Shown in pieces: positions 15,317-22,840 of a DNA stretch of 25,788 bases. Within the stretch, counting starts at the first letter, position 1; each line of letters begins with the position of its first letter. The DNA comes from Firmicutes bacterium UBA6113. Lineage in GTDB: Bacteria; Bacillota; Clostridia; Tissierellales; Sedimentibacteraceae. The position numbers were made by a program, and so were the translations under genes. Below the pieces are notes generated by a model. The model was not told where the DNA came from, did not search any database, and worked only from the letters and a program-made list of their open reading frames with translations. The stretch spans positions 384-26,171 of the forward strand of contig DIWF01000019.1 of the NCBI GenBank assembly GCA_002422545.1. The letters run 5' to 3'.

Positions 15317-16651
15317 ATGACATACCTGCAAGAAATCATTGATGAAACAAAGCTTAAAAACCCCAACGAGCCCGAATACCATCAGGCAGTCGAAGAAATT
15401 ATCACAAGCATAGAGCCTGTCATAGCAAGCAACGACAAATACAAGAATGCAAAAATTATTGAAAGAATAGTGGAACCGGAAAGACAAATAATTTTTTGAG
15501 TTCCTTGGATTGACAGAGAAGGCCAGATTCAAATAAACAGAGGTTTTCGTGTGCAGCACAGCAGTGCAATAGGACCATACAAGGGAGGTTTGAGGTTTCA
15601 TCCCACAGTAAACTTAAGCATTATCAAATTTCTAGCCTTTGAGCAGACATTTAAAAATGCATTGACCGGTTTGTCCATAGGAGGAGCCAAGGGAGGTTCC
15701 GACTTTAATCCTAAAGGTAAGACTGACGTAGAAATAATGAGTTTTTGCCAGAACTTCATGACAGAACTTTATAGGCACATCGGACAATTCGTCGATATTC
15801 CAGCCGGTGACATGGGTGTCGGTGAAAGGGAGATTGGTTTTATGTACGGTCAATACAAAAGAATATCAAATACATTTGAAGCCGGAACACTTACCGGCAA
15901 AGGATTAAGCTATGGAGGATCTCTAGTTCGAAAAGAAGCCACCGGATTCGGTCTCTTGTATTTTGTCAATGAAATGCTTAAAAGCCATAACCATTCCATA
16001 GAAGGTAAAAGAATTGTAATATCAGGTTCCGGCAATGTAGCACTTTATGCGTGCAAAAAAGCTTCTGAGCTTGGTGCAAAGGTAGTAGCCATGAGCGATT
16101 CAAGCGGCTACATCTATGACAGCAATGGCATTGACTTTAATGCAATGCACAAAATTAAAGAAATTCAAAGAAAACGCATCAGCAGTTATCTTGACGACCA
16201 TCCTCATGCAGAATATTTTGAAGACAGAAGAATTTGGAATGTACAATGTGATATAGCACTTCCATGTGCCATGCAAAATGATATTGATGTCGATGATGCC
16301 GAGATGCTTATGTCCAACGGCTGCATAGCTGTGGGTGAAGGTGCAAACATGCCTACGACAAATGAAGCAATAAAACTATTGATTTCAAACAACACTCTTC
16401 TTGCTCCTGCAAAGGCTGCAAATGCAGGAGGCGTTGCTACCTCAGCTCTTGAAATGGCTCAAAACAGTTCAAGAATGTCATGGACCTTTGAAAAGGTCGA
16501 CAGCATCCTAAAAGATATAATGAAAAATATATTTGAAGAAAGCTACAAAGCCTCCATTGAATTCGGCCATCCAGGCAACTATGTAATGGGAGCAAATATT
16601 GCAGGTTTCACAAAAGTAGCCAATGCAATGATTTCTTTTGGAGCTGTATAA
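15317..16651 (+). pseudogene. gdhA: NADP-type glutamate dehydrogenase with one in-frame TGA
   Basis: Reading frame 15317-16651 encodes 444 positions, the normal length of hexameric bacterial glutamate dehydrogenase, with a single TGA at 15497-15499. The frame reads ERIVEPERQIIF-stop-VPWIDREGQIQINRGF, where the family has the conserved FRVPW, so TGA replaces Arg (one base from CGA or AGA). Downstream the catalytic and nucleotide-binding parts are intact: SSAIGPYKGGLRFHP, SIGGAKGGSDFNPKGK, DIPAGDMGVGEREIG, VISGSGNVALYACKKA and the end NYVMGANIAGFTKVANAMI. GGAGG at 15308-15312 serves the start. The enzyme would interconvert 2-oxoglutarate plus ammonia and glutamate. The rest looks conserved, so the stop is recent, a sequencing error, or suppressed. 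Initiation at GTG 15551 would lack the N-terminus. Confidence 0.85.
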
Positions 16652-16690
16652 TTATTTCAACTATGTTGGGGAGGTTTACTGCCCTCCCTC

Positions 16691-16745
16691 GCGGGCGGGT
16701 ACAAGACAAAGCCACTAAAAAACAAGACCCGCCCCTACAATTTTT
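16691..16745. repeat. GC-rich palindromic dispersed repeat, copy 1
   Basis: GGGCGGGT (16693-16700) and ACCCGCCCC (16727-16735) are inverted arms in an AT-rich setting. The reverse complement of the window's last bases (25759-25788) matches both outer parts, GCGGGTACAAGAC and CCGCCCCTACAATTT. This copy has 21 extra bases (16708-16728) in the middle, bounded by a repeated CAAGAC. It looks like a short mobile or extragenic palindromic repeat. Confidence 0.75.
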
Positions 16746-16772
16746 AGAAAAATATGGTTTGCCATAAGTCTG

Positions 16773-16797
16773 AACTGCCTTTTAGGCAGTTTTTTTA
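16773..16797 (+). terminator. Terminator of gdhA
   Basis: AACTGCCT/AGGCAGTT (16773-16780 with 16784-16791), a three-base loop and a T-run. Confidence 0.88.
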
Positions 16798-16829
16798 TAT
16801 TTTTTTATGTAATGTTAAGCAAAATATAG

Positions 16830-16835
16830 TATAAT
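16830..16835 (+). promoter_or_regulatory. Probable -10 of the sigma-54 activator gene
   Basis: TATAAT at 16830-16835 lies 37 bases before the start codon; the -35 region has no good match. Confidence 0.35.
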
Positions 16836-16872
16836 AATTTTATTATTAATAACTTCAAGCGCGGAGGCACTT

Positions 16873-18783
16873 ATGGTTGCAAAGGGTTCTGTAAGACACA
16901 AGGAATTTATCAGAATATCTCATGAAAGATGCAAAAAGTACAACATTAATTACAATCAAATATATTCAAACAAGATACTTGATGAAAAGGAATTGTTTGA
17001 AAAAATGGAAGAAAACCGGGAACTAGTACTTGCAGCAGCTCCCATAATGAATAAAATATATGATTTTGTCAAAGGTTCTAATTTCTTTTCAATACTTACG
17101 GCCAAAGATGGCTGCATCCTCAATGTAATTGGCGACGAGGAAATATTGTCTGAAGCCTTCCGTTTTAAAATGATACCCGGTGCCTACATGGATGAAGAAA
17201 ATATAGGAACAAATGCCATGGGAACATGCATTACAGAAAACAATCCAATTCAGGTATCGGCAGATGAGCATTTCATAAGCGCATACCACCGATGGACATG
17301 CTCCGGATGCCCTATAAAGGATGACGCAGGAAAAATAATTGGAACGCTGGACCTGACCGGCTACAGCGAACTGGTACATTCCCATACTCTTGGAATGGTA
17401 GTTGCAGGGGCAAGGGCAATTGAAAACGAACTCATGAACAACAAGCTGAGAAGTCAGCTTATGACAGAAAAAAAGCAGCAGAAACTTATTCTGAATTCCA
17501 TATTGAAGGGATTTATTACTGCAGATATGCAGGGTGTAATTCTTTCTGCAAATTCATTTGCCTGCGAACTTTTCGGCTGCAGCAATGACGAACTCGTTCA
17601 TATGAAAATAATGGATATACTTAAGGACTGGAACTCAGTTTATAAATCAGTTAAAGAAGACTCCTCCCCCTTCAAGGGAGATGTGGATGTAATTTCCAAA
17701 AGAAACATTCTGCAGCTTAACTTGACGATATATCCGGTTAAAAACCAAAACAATGAAACAACAAACATCATATTGGTGTTTGATGAAATAAAAAAGCATA
17801 GAAAATCAATAGACAGCATAATGGGAAGACATGCAATTTACACATTTGATAAAATAGTCGGCAAGGATGAAAATTTTCTTCATGTAATAAACTTTGCCAA
17901 GAAAATTTCAGACAGCAGGTCAAACATACTCATAATGGGAGAAAGCGGAACAGGCAAAGAACTTTTTGCTCAGTCCATACACAACTATTCTGAAAGATCA
18001 GACGGAAGCTTTGTTGCCTTAAACTGCGGAGCTATCCCCAGAAATCTAATAGAATCCGAGCTTTTCGGCTATGAACAAGGATCATTTACCGGAGCCAAGG
18101 CCGGCGGCAATCCGGGAAAATTTGAAATAGCAGACGGCGGAACAATATTTCTTGATGAAATCGGCGAAATGCCTTTGGATCTGCAGACAAGACTTCTGAG
18201 AGTAATAGAGGAAGGCACTGTAAGCAGAATAGGAAGCTCCCACGAAAGAGTTGTGGACGTAAGGGTAATTGCAGCCACAAATAAAAATCTTAAACATGAG
18301 GTTGAAAATGGAGCATTCAGGAAAGACCTGTTCTACAGGCTGAACGTTCTTCCGCTGCGCCTGCCCAGTCTTTCTGAAAGAAGAGGAGACATAAGGCTTC
18401 TCATAGATTACTTTATGGACAGAATAAGCAAAAAACTCAACAAAAAGAAGGTTCACATTCCCATGGAATACATGGAGAAACTTGTGGAATACGACTGGCC
18501 AGGCAACGTTAGAGAACTTGAAAACTATATAGAACTTGCTGTAAACACTGAAATGGTTCCGGACATTCACATGCTTAACTTTGAAGAATGTTCTAATCCC
18601 ACAAACAATATAAAAGCAGCAACAAAAATTTCATCTTCCTTGAGTCTCAGGGATATGGAAAAGGAACACATTGTCAATGTGCTGGAATCAACCGGAAAAA
18701 ATATTACCCAGGCAGCTTCAGTCTTGGGAATAGGAAGAAATACCCTATACAGAAAGCTGAAAGAATTCGGAATTGAATGTTAA
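16873..18783 (+). CDS. Sigma-54-dependent activator (GAF-PAS-AAA+-Fis), AcoR-like
   Basis: A 636-residue enhancer-binding protein. A GAF-type sensor (about 55-190) contains PGAYMDEENIGTNAMGTCI and two close cysteines (CSGC, 143-146). A PAS domain (about 205-305) follows, then the AAA+ domain (about 325-560) with Walker A GESGTGKE (356-363), Walker B TIFLDEIGE (424-432) and the sigma-54 contact loop GSFTGA (403-408, usually GAFTGA). A Fis helix-turn-helix (about 605-630) ends the protein. There is no receiver domain, so it should respond to a small ligand. GGAGG lies 7 bases before ATG. Directly downstream are a large palindrome and a -24/-12 promoter, so its target is very likely the AOR operon. 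Confidence 0.93.
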   Translation: MVAKGSVRHKEFIRISHERCKKYNINYNQIYSNKILDEKELFEKMEENRELVLAAAPIMNKIYDFVKGSNFFSILTAKDGCILNVIGDEEILSEAFRFKMIPGAYMDEENIGTNAMGTCITENNPIQVSADEHFISAYHRWTCSGCPIKDDAGKIIGTLDLTGYSELVHSHTLGMVVAGARAIENELMNNKLRSQLMTEKKQQKLILNSILKGFITADMQGVILSANSFACELFGCSNDELVHMKIMDILKDWNSVYKSVKEDSSPFKGDVDVISKRNILQLNLTIYPVKNQNNETTNIILVFDEIKKHRKSIDSIMGRHAIYTFDKIVGKDENFLHVINFAKKISDSRSNILIMGESGTGKELFAQSIHNYSERSDGSFVALNCGAIPRNLIESELFGYEQGSFTGAKAGGNPGKFEIADGGTIFLDEIGEMPLDLQTRLLRVIEEGTVSRIGSSHERVVDVRVIAATNKNLKHEVENGAFRKDLFYRLNVLPLRLPSLSERRGDIRLLIDYFMDRISKKLNKKKVHIPMEYMEKLVEYDWPGNVRELENYIELAVNTEMVPDIHMLNFEECSNPTNNIKAATKISSSLSLRDMEKEHIVNVLESTGKNITQAASVLGIGRNTLYRKLKEFGIEC

Positions 18784-18785
18784 AC

Positions 18786-18822
18786 AATGGAGCAATGTTC
18801 CACAGTGGAACATTGCTCCATT
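18786..18822. promoter_or_regulatory. 37-bp perfect palindrome, candidate enhancer site
   Basis: Two 18-base arms (18786-18803 and 18805-18822) are perfect inverse complements around one A. The core is TGTTCCAC-A-GTGGAACA. It starts three bases after the activator's stop codon, about 100 bases before the sigma-54 promoter, where upstream activating sequences normally sit. No T-run follows, which argues against a terminator. Confidence 0.8.
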
Positions 18823-18858
18823 ATGGAACGAGAAATTAAACAAAAATTTGCGCCATAT

Positions 18859-18880
18859 TGGAACATTTAAAAATGCTTCC
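18859..18880. promoter_or_regulatory. Second, imperfect activator half-site pair
   Basis: TGGAACATT (18859-18867) repeats the right arm of the large palindrome, and AATGCTTCC (18872-18880) is its imperfect inverse. It could be a second, weaker binding site for the activator. Confidence 0.5.
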
Positions 18881-18922
18881 TTTTAAATGCTGGAATACCA
18901 GGGATTTTTCAGGCCGAATAAT

Positions 18923-18937
18923 TGGAACGGGTCTTGC
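18923..18937 (+). promoter_or_regulatory. Sigma-54 (-24/-12) promoter of the AOR operon
   Basis: TGGAACG-GGTC-TTGC closely matches the TGGCACG-N4-TTGC consensus, with GG and GC exactly 10 bases apart. Transcription should start near 18949, just before the ribosome site GGAGGT at 18961-18966. Confidence 0.85.
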
Positions 18938-18972
18938 ATGTATAAAACAAATACATTTTTGGAGGTACCCAT

Positions 18973-20787
18973 ATGCAAAATTATTTTGGCTATCAAGGAA
19001 CAGTCCTAAGAGTAAATTTAACAGAAAAGACAATCAAAAAAGAAGAATTAAATCTTGACGATGCCTTGAAGTTTATAGGCGGAAGAGGTTTAGGAACTAA
19101 AATTTTAATGGATGAAGTTGATCCGAAAACGGACGCACTGAGCACAGAAAATAAATTGATATTTGCAACAGGACCATTGACTGGTACAAGCACTCCTACA
19201 GGCGGCAGATACATGGTAATAACAAAATCTCCCCTTACAGGCACTGTGGCTTGTTCCAACTCTGGTGGTTATTGGGGAGCAGAATTTAAATTTGCAGGTT
19301 ATGACGCTGTCATCATCGAAGGAAAATCTGAAGAACCAGTATACTTAAACATTGCTGACGACATTGTTGAAATAAAGGATGCATCATTTGTCTGGGGCAA
19401 GACTGCAGGAGAAACAACAGCTGCATTCGAAGAAGTTTACGGCAAAAAAGTACGCGTTGCTACAATAGGCCCTGCAGGAGAAAGACTTTCAAAAATATCC
19501 GGCATAATGAACGATAGAGGCCGTGCTGCCGGAAGATCAGGGGTAGGAGCTGTAATGGGTTCTAAAAACCTCAAGGCCATAGTTGTCAGAGGCACCGGCA
19601 AAGTCAATGTCAACGATGCCCTTAAGCTGAAAGAGGCATTTTCAAAATCAATGGCTAAAATAAGGGAAAACGGTGTTACAGGTCAGGGACTTCCAACATA
19701 CGGTTCTGCTGTGCTTGTTAACATCATAAACGAAAACGGAGTATTGCCTACAAATAACTTCCAGGAATCTTATTTTGACAAGGCAGATGAAATAAGCGGA
19801 GAAACTCTTGCTGAAAAATTCATGAAGAAAAAAGATCCTTGCTACAGATGCCCCATAGGCTGCGGAAGATATTGCGAAGTTGATGGAATTGAAGGTTCAG
19901 GACCCGAATATGAAACTATCTGGGGTTTTGGCTCCGACTGCGGAGTGTCAGACCTTGGTGCAATAATAAAAGCAAACTACTGGTGCAATGAATACGGACT
20001 AGATACCATTTCAGCTTCTGCAACCATTGCTGCAGCTATGGAGCTTTATCAGAAGGGATATATCAAGAAGGAAGACCTTGAAGGCGCTCCTGAATTAATA
20101 TGGGGAAATGCCGAAGCTGTTGTGGAATGGACAAAACTTATGGGTCAGGTAAAAGGCCTCGGTGCAAAAATGGCAGAAGGCTCTTACAGATTATGTGAAA
20201 GCTACGGCGTTCCTGAATTATCCATGAGCGTAAAGAAACAGGAAATGCCTGCATACGACCCAAGAGGAATCCAGGGAATAGGTCTTAATTATGCAACATC
20301 AAACAGAGGCGGCTGCCATGTGAGAGGTTACATGATATCTCCTGAAATTTTAAGTCTCCCTCAGGGACTTGACAGATTTGCAACTGACGAAAAAGCTGAA
20401 TGGACAAAAATATTCCAGGACTTCACTGCAAGTATAGATGCTGTGGGACTTTGCCTCTTCACTTCATTTGCCATGGGTGCAGATGACTATGCAGATTTGT
20501 ACAATTCAATATGCGGAACAAAACTGACAGGCAATGAATTTATAGAAATAGGCGATAGAATCTGGAACCTTGAAAGATTGTACAACTTAAAGGCAGGCAT
20601 AGATCCTTCCGAAGACACCCTTCCAAAGAGATTGCTTGAGGAACCTATCTCAGCCGGACCATCCACAGGCCATGTAAATAAATTAAGCGTTACTCTTCCT
20701 CAATATTACAAAGCAAGAGGATGGACTGAAAAAGGAATTCCAACAGAAGAAAAATTAACACTTCTTGGATTGGAAGCATTTAAATAG
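18973..20787 (+). CDS. aor: Tungsten-containing aldehyde ferredoxin oxidoreductase
   Basis: A 604-residue protein, about the length of the Pyrococcus enzyme (605). The N-terminal pterin-binding domain has GGRGLGTKIL, GPLTGT and CSNSGGYWGAEFK. The [4Fe-4S] ligands are C290, C293 and C297 (CYRCPIGC) with a distant Cys near residue 495 (AVGLCLF); NRGGCHVRGY near 440 lies at the bis-pterin site. It oxidises aldehydes to acids with ferredoxin as electron acceptor, or the reverse, in the cytoplasm; this supports amino-acid fermentation or aldehyde detoxification. It is driven by a sigma-54 promoter and followed 5 bases later by a MoaD-like carrier. The physiological aldehyde cannot be read from sequence. 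Confidence 0.95.
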   Translation: MQNYFGYQGTVLRVNLTEKTIKKEELNLDDALKFIGGRGLGTKILMDEVDPKTDALSTENKLIFATGPLTGTSTPTGGRYMVITKSPLTGTVACSNSGGYWGAEFKFAGYDAVIIEGKSEEPVYLNIADDIVEIKDASFVWGKTAGETTAAFEEVYGKKVRVATIGPAGERLSKISGIMNDRGRAAGRSGVGAVMGSKNLKAIVVRGTGKVNVNDALKLKEAFSKSMAKIRENGVTGQGLPTYGSAVLVNIINENGVLPTNNFQESYFDKADEISGETLAEKFMKKKDPCYRCPIGCGRYCEVDGIEGSGPEYETIWGFGSDCGVSDLGAIIKANYWCNEYGLDTISASATIAAAMELYQKGYIKKEDLEGAPELIWGNAEAVVEWTKLMGQVKGLGAKMAEGSYRLCESYGVPELSMSVKKQEMPAYDPRGIQGIGLNYATSNRGGCHVRGYMISPEILSLPQGLDRFATDEKAEWTKIFQDFTASIDAVGLCLFTSFAMGADDYADLYNSICGTKLTGNEFIEIGDRIWNLERLYNLKAGIDPSEDTLPKRLLEEPISAGPSTGHVNKLSVTLPQYYKARGWTEKGIPTEEKLTLLGLEAFK

Positions 20788-20792
20788 CTGCC

Positions 20793-21017
20793 ATGAATAT
20801 CACAGTAAAGCTTTTTGCAACGCTTCGTGAAGGAAGAGGCAAGATTCTTGAAATGGAATGCAAGGAAGGAACAAGAATTAGAGACATTCTGCATGACCTG
20901 AAAATTGAAGAAAAAGAAGTCGCCATATTGTTAAAAAACGGCATAAGTTCTAAAATGGATGTAGTGCCTTCATGCGGGGATTATCTGTCAATATTCCCCC
21001 CTGTTGGAGGCGGTTAA
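20793..21017 (+). CDS. MoaD/ThiS-like sulfur carrier linked to AOR
   Basis: A 74-residue ubiquitin-like protein with a beta-grasp pattern and the C-terminal PPVGGG tail needed for adenylation and thiocarboxylation. It begins MNITVKLFATLREGR, typical of MoaD. It probably supplies sulfur for the dithiolene of tungstopterin or molybdopterin used by the AOR encoded just upstream. No good Shine-Dalgarno is seen and the gap is only 5 bases, so translation is probably coupled to aor. Confidence 0.88.
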   Translation: MNITVKLFATLREGRGKILEMECKEGTRIRDILHDLKIEEKEVAILLKNGISSKMDVVPSCGDYLSIFPPVGGG

Positions 21018-21019
21018 AA

Positions 21020-21045
21020 AAAACGGAAGATTATTCTTCCGTTTT
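21020..21045. terminator. Bidirectional terminator between aor-moaD and the amidohydrolase gene
   Basis: An 11-bp perfect stem (21020-21030 with 21035-21045) around TTAT, with A-runs and T-runs on either side. The stop codon of the minus-strand amidohydrolase gene (21031-21033) lies in the loop, so the hairpin overlaps its last codons. Confidence 0.85.
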
Positions 21046-22215
21046 TTGTTGTTCCATATCTTTTTTGCGGTCATAAACAACTTTGCCGTTTATGAGAGTG
21101 TACATGGTGTTTGTGAATGTTTCCATTGGATTTCCGTCAAAAATAGCTATGTCAGCATCCTTCCCTTCCTCCAAGCTCCCCAATCTGTGAGAAACGTTGC
21201 AGATTTCAGCTGCATTGATTGTAATGGCCTTCAATCCTTCTTCTATTCCAAGTCCTTCCTTTGCAGCAAATCCTGCACACACGGGAAGATACTGAATCCT
21301 TGTTACAGGATGGTCTGTGGTCACAGCTACCCTTATTCCTTTTTTGCTAAGAATTCCTGCTGTTTTAAAATCCATGTTTTGAACTTCAATTTTATTTCTA
21401 GATGCAAGTGACGGCCCCACAATGGCAGGAAAACCCGATTGTTTAATTTCATCTGCTATAAGGTGTCCTTCTGTGCAGTGGTCTAGTGTAATATTCAAAT
21501 TGAACTCATTTGCTATTCTTATGGCTGTGAGTATGTCATCTGTCCTGTGCACATGTGCCTTAAGCGGTATTTCTCCGTTTAGAACAGGCAGCCAGCACTC
21601 CTTTTTGAAATCAGGTTCAAAATCCTCACCTTTTTTATCTTTTTCTTTTTTGTACTGCACTGCCTTGAATATTTCTTCCCTTAGCATTCCTGCAATTGAC
21701 ATTCTTGTTGTTGGCATTTTCTCCATATCATTATAATTTGTTTTTGGATTCTCCCCAAAGGCAATTTTCATTGCAGCCGGTGCAAGCACAATCATCTGGT
21801 CAATTGACCTTCCGGTGGTTTTTATGAATGCAAACTGTCCACCCACAATGTTTGAACTTCCCGGTCCCACCATCACTGATGTAATTCCGGAACACACTGC
21901 ATTGTGAAAAGCTGAGTCCATGGGGTTTATTCCGTCAATGGCTCTTATGTGCGGAGTGATGGGCTCTGTCATTTCATTGCAGTCATCTCCTTCAAAGCCC
22001 TTTTTTTCTTCTGTTATTCCTATGTGGCAGTGAGCATCAATAATCCCAGGCATTACCCACAATCCTTCTGCATTTATTGTCTTTGTGATGTTGTATTTGC
22101 TTTCATCAATTTTTTCTGCAACCATTATAATTTTATGTTCATTAATCAATACACAGCCAGATTTGTAAGTCACTCCGGCCATGGTTAAAATTATACCGTT
22201 TTTTATGAGCAGCAT
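21031..22215 (-). CDS. Amidohydrolase, imidazolonepropionase-like
   Basis: A 394-residue cytoplasmic metal-dependent hydrolase of the amidohydrolase superfamily. An N-terminal beta-sandwich strand set is followed by GIIDAHCHIG (metal ligands H62 and H64), HVHRTDD and LDHCTEGH as later His ligands, VTTDHPV as the catalytic Asp, and the closing DADIAIFDGNPME. It resembles the imidazolonepropionase-like group, whose substrates are often unknown. AGAGGT precedes ATG 22215. It appears monocistronic and convergent with the AOR operon; no metabolic link is evident. Confidence 0.85.
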   Translation of the reverse strand: MLLIKNGIILTMAGVTYKSGCVLINEHKIIMVAEKIDESKYNITKTINAEGLWVMPGIIDAHCHIGITEEKKGFEGDDCNEMTEPITPHIRAIDGINPMDSAFHNAVCSGITSVMVGPGSSNIVGGQFAFIKTTGRSIDQMIVLAPAAMKIAFGENPKTNYNDMEKMPTTRMSIAGMLREEIFKAVQYKKEKDKKGEDFEPDFKKECWLPVLNGEIPLKAHVHRTDDILTAIRIANEFNLNITLDHCTEGHLIADEIKQSGFPAIVGPSLASRNKIEVQNMDFKTAGILSKKGIRVAVTTDHPVTRIQYLPVCAGFAAKEGLGIEEGLKAITINAAEICNVSHRLGSLEEGKDADIAIFDGNPMETFTNTMYTLINGKVVYDRKKDMEQQKTEE

Positions 22216-22351
22216 GATTACCTCTAAATTTTTGTCATGCTTTTATTATTTTTAAAAGGCCTGATTTTATTCTTTTATAAGAAACAATATTGTTATTTAT
22301 ATTGCATAGTAAAAAAATTTTTGTAAATACTTTTCTCAGGAGGTGAAACAG

Positions 22352-22570
22352 ATGGATAATAACAGAAACAACAACAAAAACAACGAAAGAAACAACAATA
22401 ACAATGATTTAAGAAACAAGAACAATAATGATCTAAGAAACAAGAACAACAACAGTGACTTAAGAAACATAAACAATAACAATGATTTGAGAAACAACAA
22501 GAACAATGATAACAACAACAGAAGTGATTTAAAAAACAGCAACAATAACAACGACAACAACAGAAGATAA
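22352..22570 (+). CDS. Asn-rich repeat protein, possible spore coat component
   Basis: A 72-residue, extremely Asn-rich hydrophilic protein built from about five imperfect units of the form N(3-5)-D-L-R/K-N. It has no signal peptide or hydrophobic segment. I take ATG 22352, spaced correctly from AGGAGGTG at 22337-22344; a GTG at 22343 would overlap that site. Asn codons vary freely between AAC and AAT, which argues for selection on protein. The next gene, 15 bases on and in the same frame, is CotF-like, so a sporulation or coat role is plausible. I do not recognise a defined family. Confidence 0.65.
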   Translation: MDNNRNNNKNNERNNNNNDLRNKNNNDLRNKNNNSDLRNINNNNDLRNNKNNDNNNRSDLKNSNNNNDNNRR

Positions 22571-22585
22571 ACAAGCAGGAGAGAT

Positions 22586-22795
22586 ATGTTTGGATTGACA
22601 GGACTCACAATGGCTCCCGCAGAAACAACAAATCCTCAGCTTAGGCAAATACTAGGGGCACAGCTTAATAACTGTGTTGTAAGCCATCACAGACTATCTG
22701 ATATTGCTTTGAATAAAGGCTGGTATCAAGCATATGCATCTCCAATGCAGCAAATGCAGACTGATATGCAGGATGCAAGAACTGCAATAATGTAA
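22586..22795 (+). CDS. Small CotF-like spore coat protein
   Basis: A 69-residue protein containing NNCVVSHHRLSDIALNKGWY and a Gln/Met-rich tail, resembling a short version of the Coat F domain (ferritin-like helix) found in many small clostridial coat proteins. CAGGAGAGAT precedes ATG. It follows the Asn-rich gene and ends at a strong terminator, so the two form a small operon probably expressed in the mother cell. Full-length CotF proteins are longer, so this is a minimal version. Confidence 0.7.
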   Translation: MFGLTGLTMAPAETTNPQLRQILGAQLNNCVVSHHRLSDIALNKGWYQAYASPMQQMQTDMQDARTAIM

Positions 22796-22799
22796 CATT

Positions 22800-22838
22800 A
22801 AGGGCATCCGCGGCAAATTTGCGGCGAATGCCCTTTTT
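22800..22838. terminator. Terminator between the coat gene and the chemotaxis receptor gene
   Basis: AAGGGCAT/ATGCCCTT (22800-22807 with 22828-22835) with an inner CCGC/GCGG (22808-22811 with 22821-22824) and a T-run. It probably serves the plus-strand genes; the minus side has a poorer T-run. Confidence 0.85.
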
Positions 22839-22840
22839 AT

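Noticed and set aside
15497..15499. TGA in gdhA read as selenocysteine
   Set aside because: The position is Arg in the family, not Cys, and the following bases show no convincing bacterial SECIS hairpin; only a weak CCTT/AAGG pairing is present.
18858..19058. 66-codon frame overlapping the sigma-54 promoter and the aor start
   Set aside because: It runs through the promoter and ribosome site and into aor in another frame; no independent signals.
22352..22570. CRISPR-like array
   Set aside because: The repeats are short, imperfect, differ in length and lie within a codon-consistent reading frame with no unique spacers.
22293..22608. Cys/Leu-rich open frames on the minus strand opposite the Asn-rich gene
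   Set aside because: They are mirror images of AAC/AAT repeats and have no ribosome site; the plus frame has a strong one.
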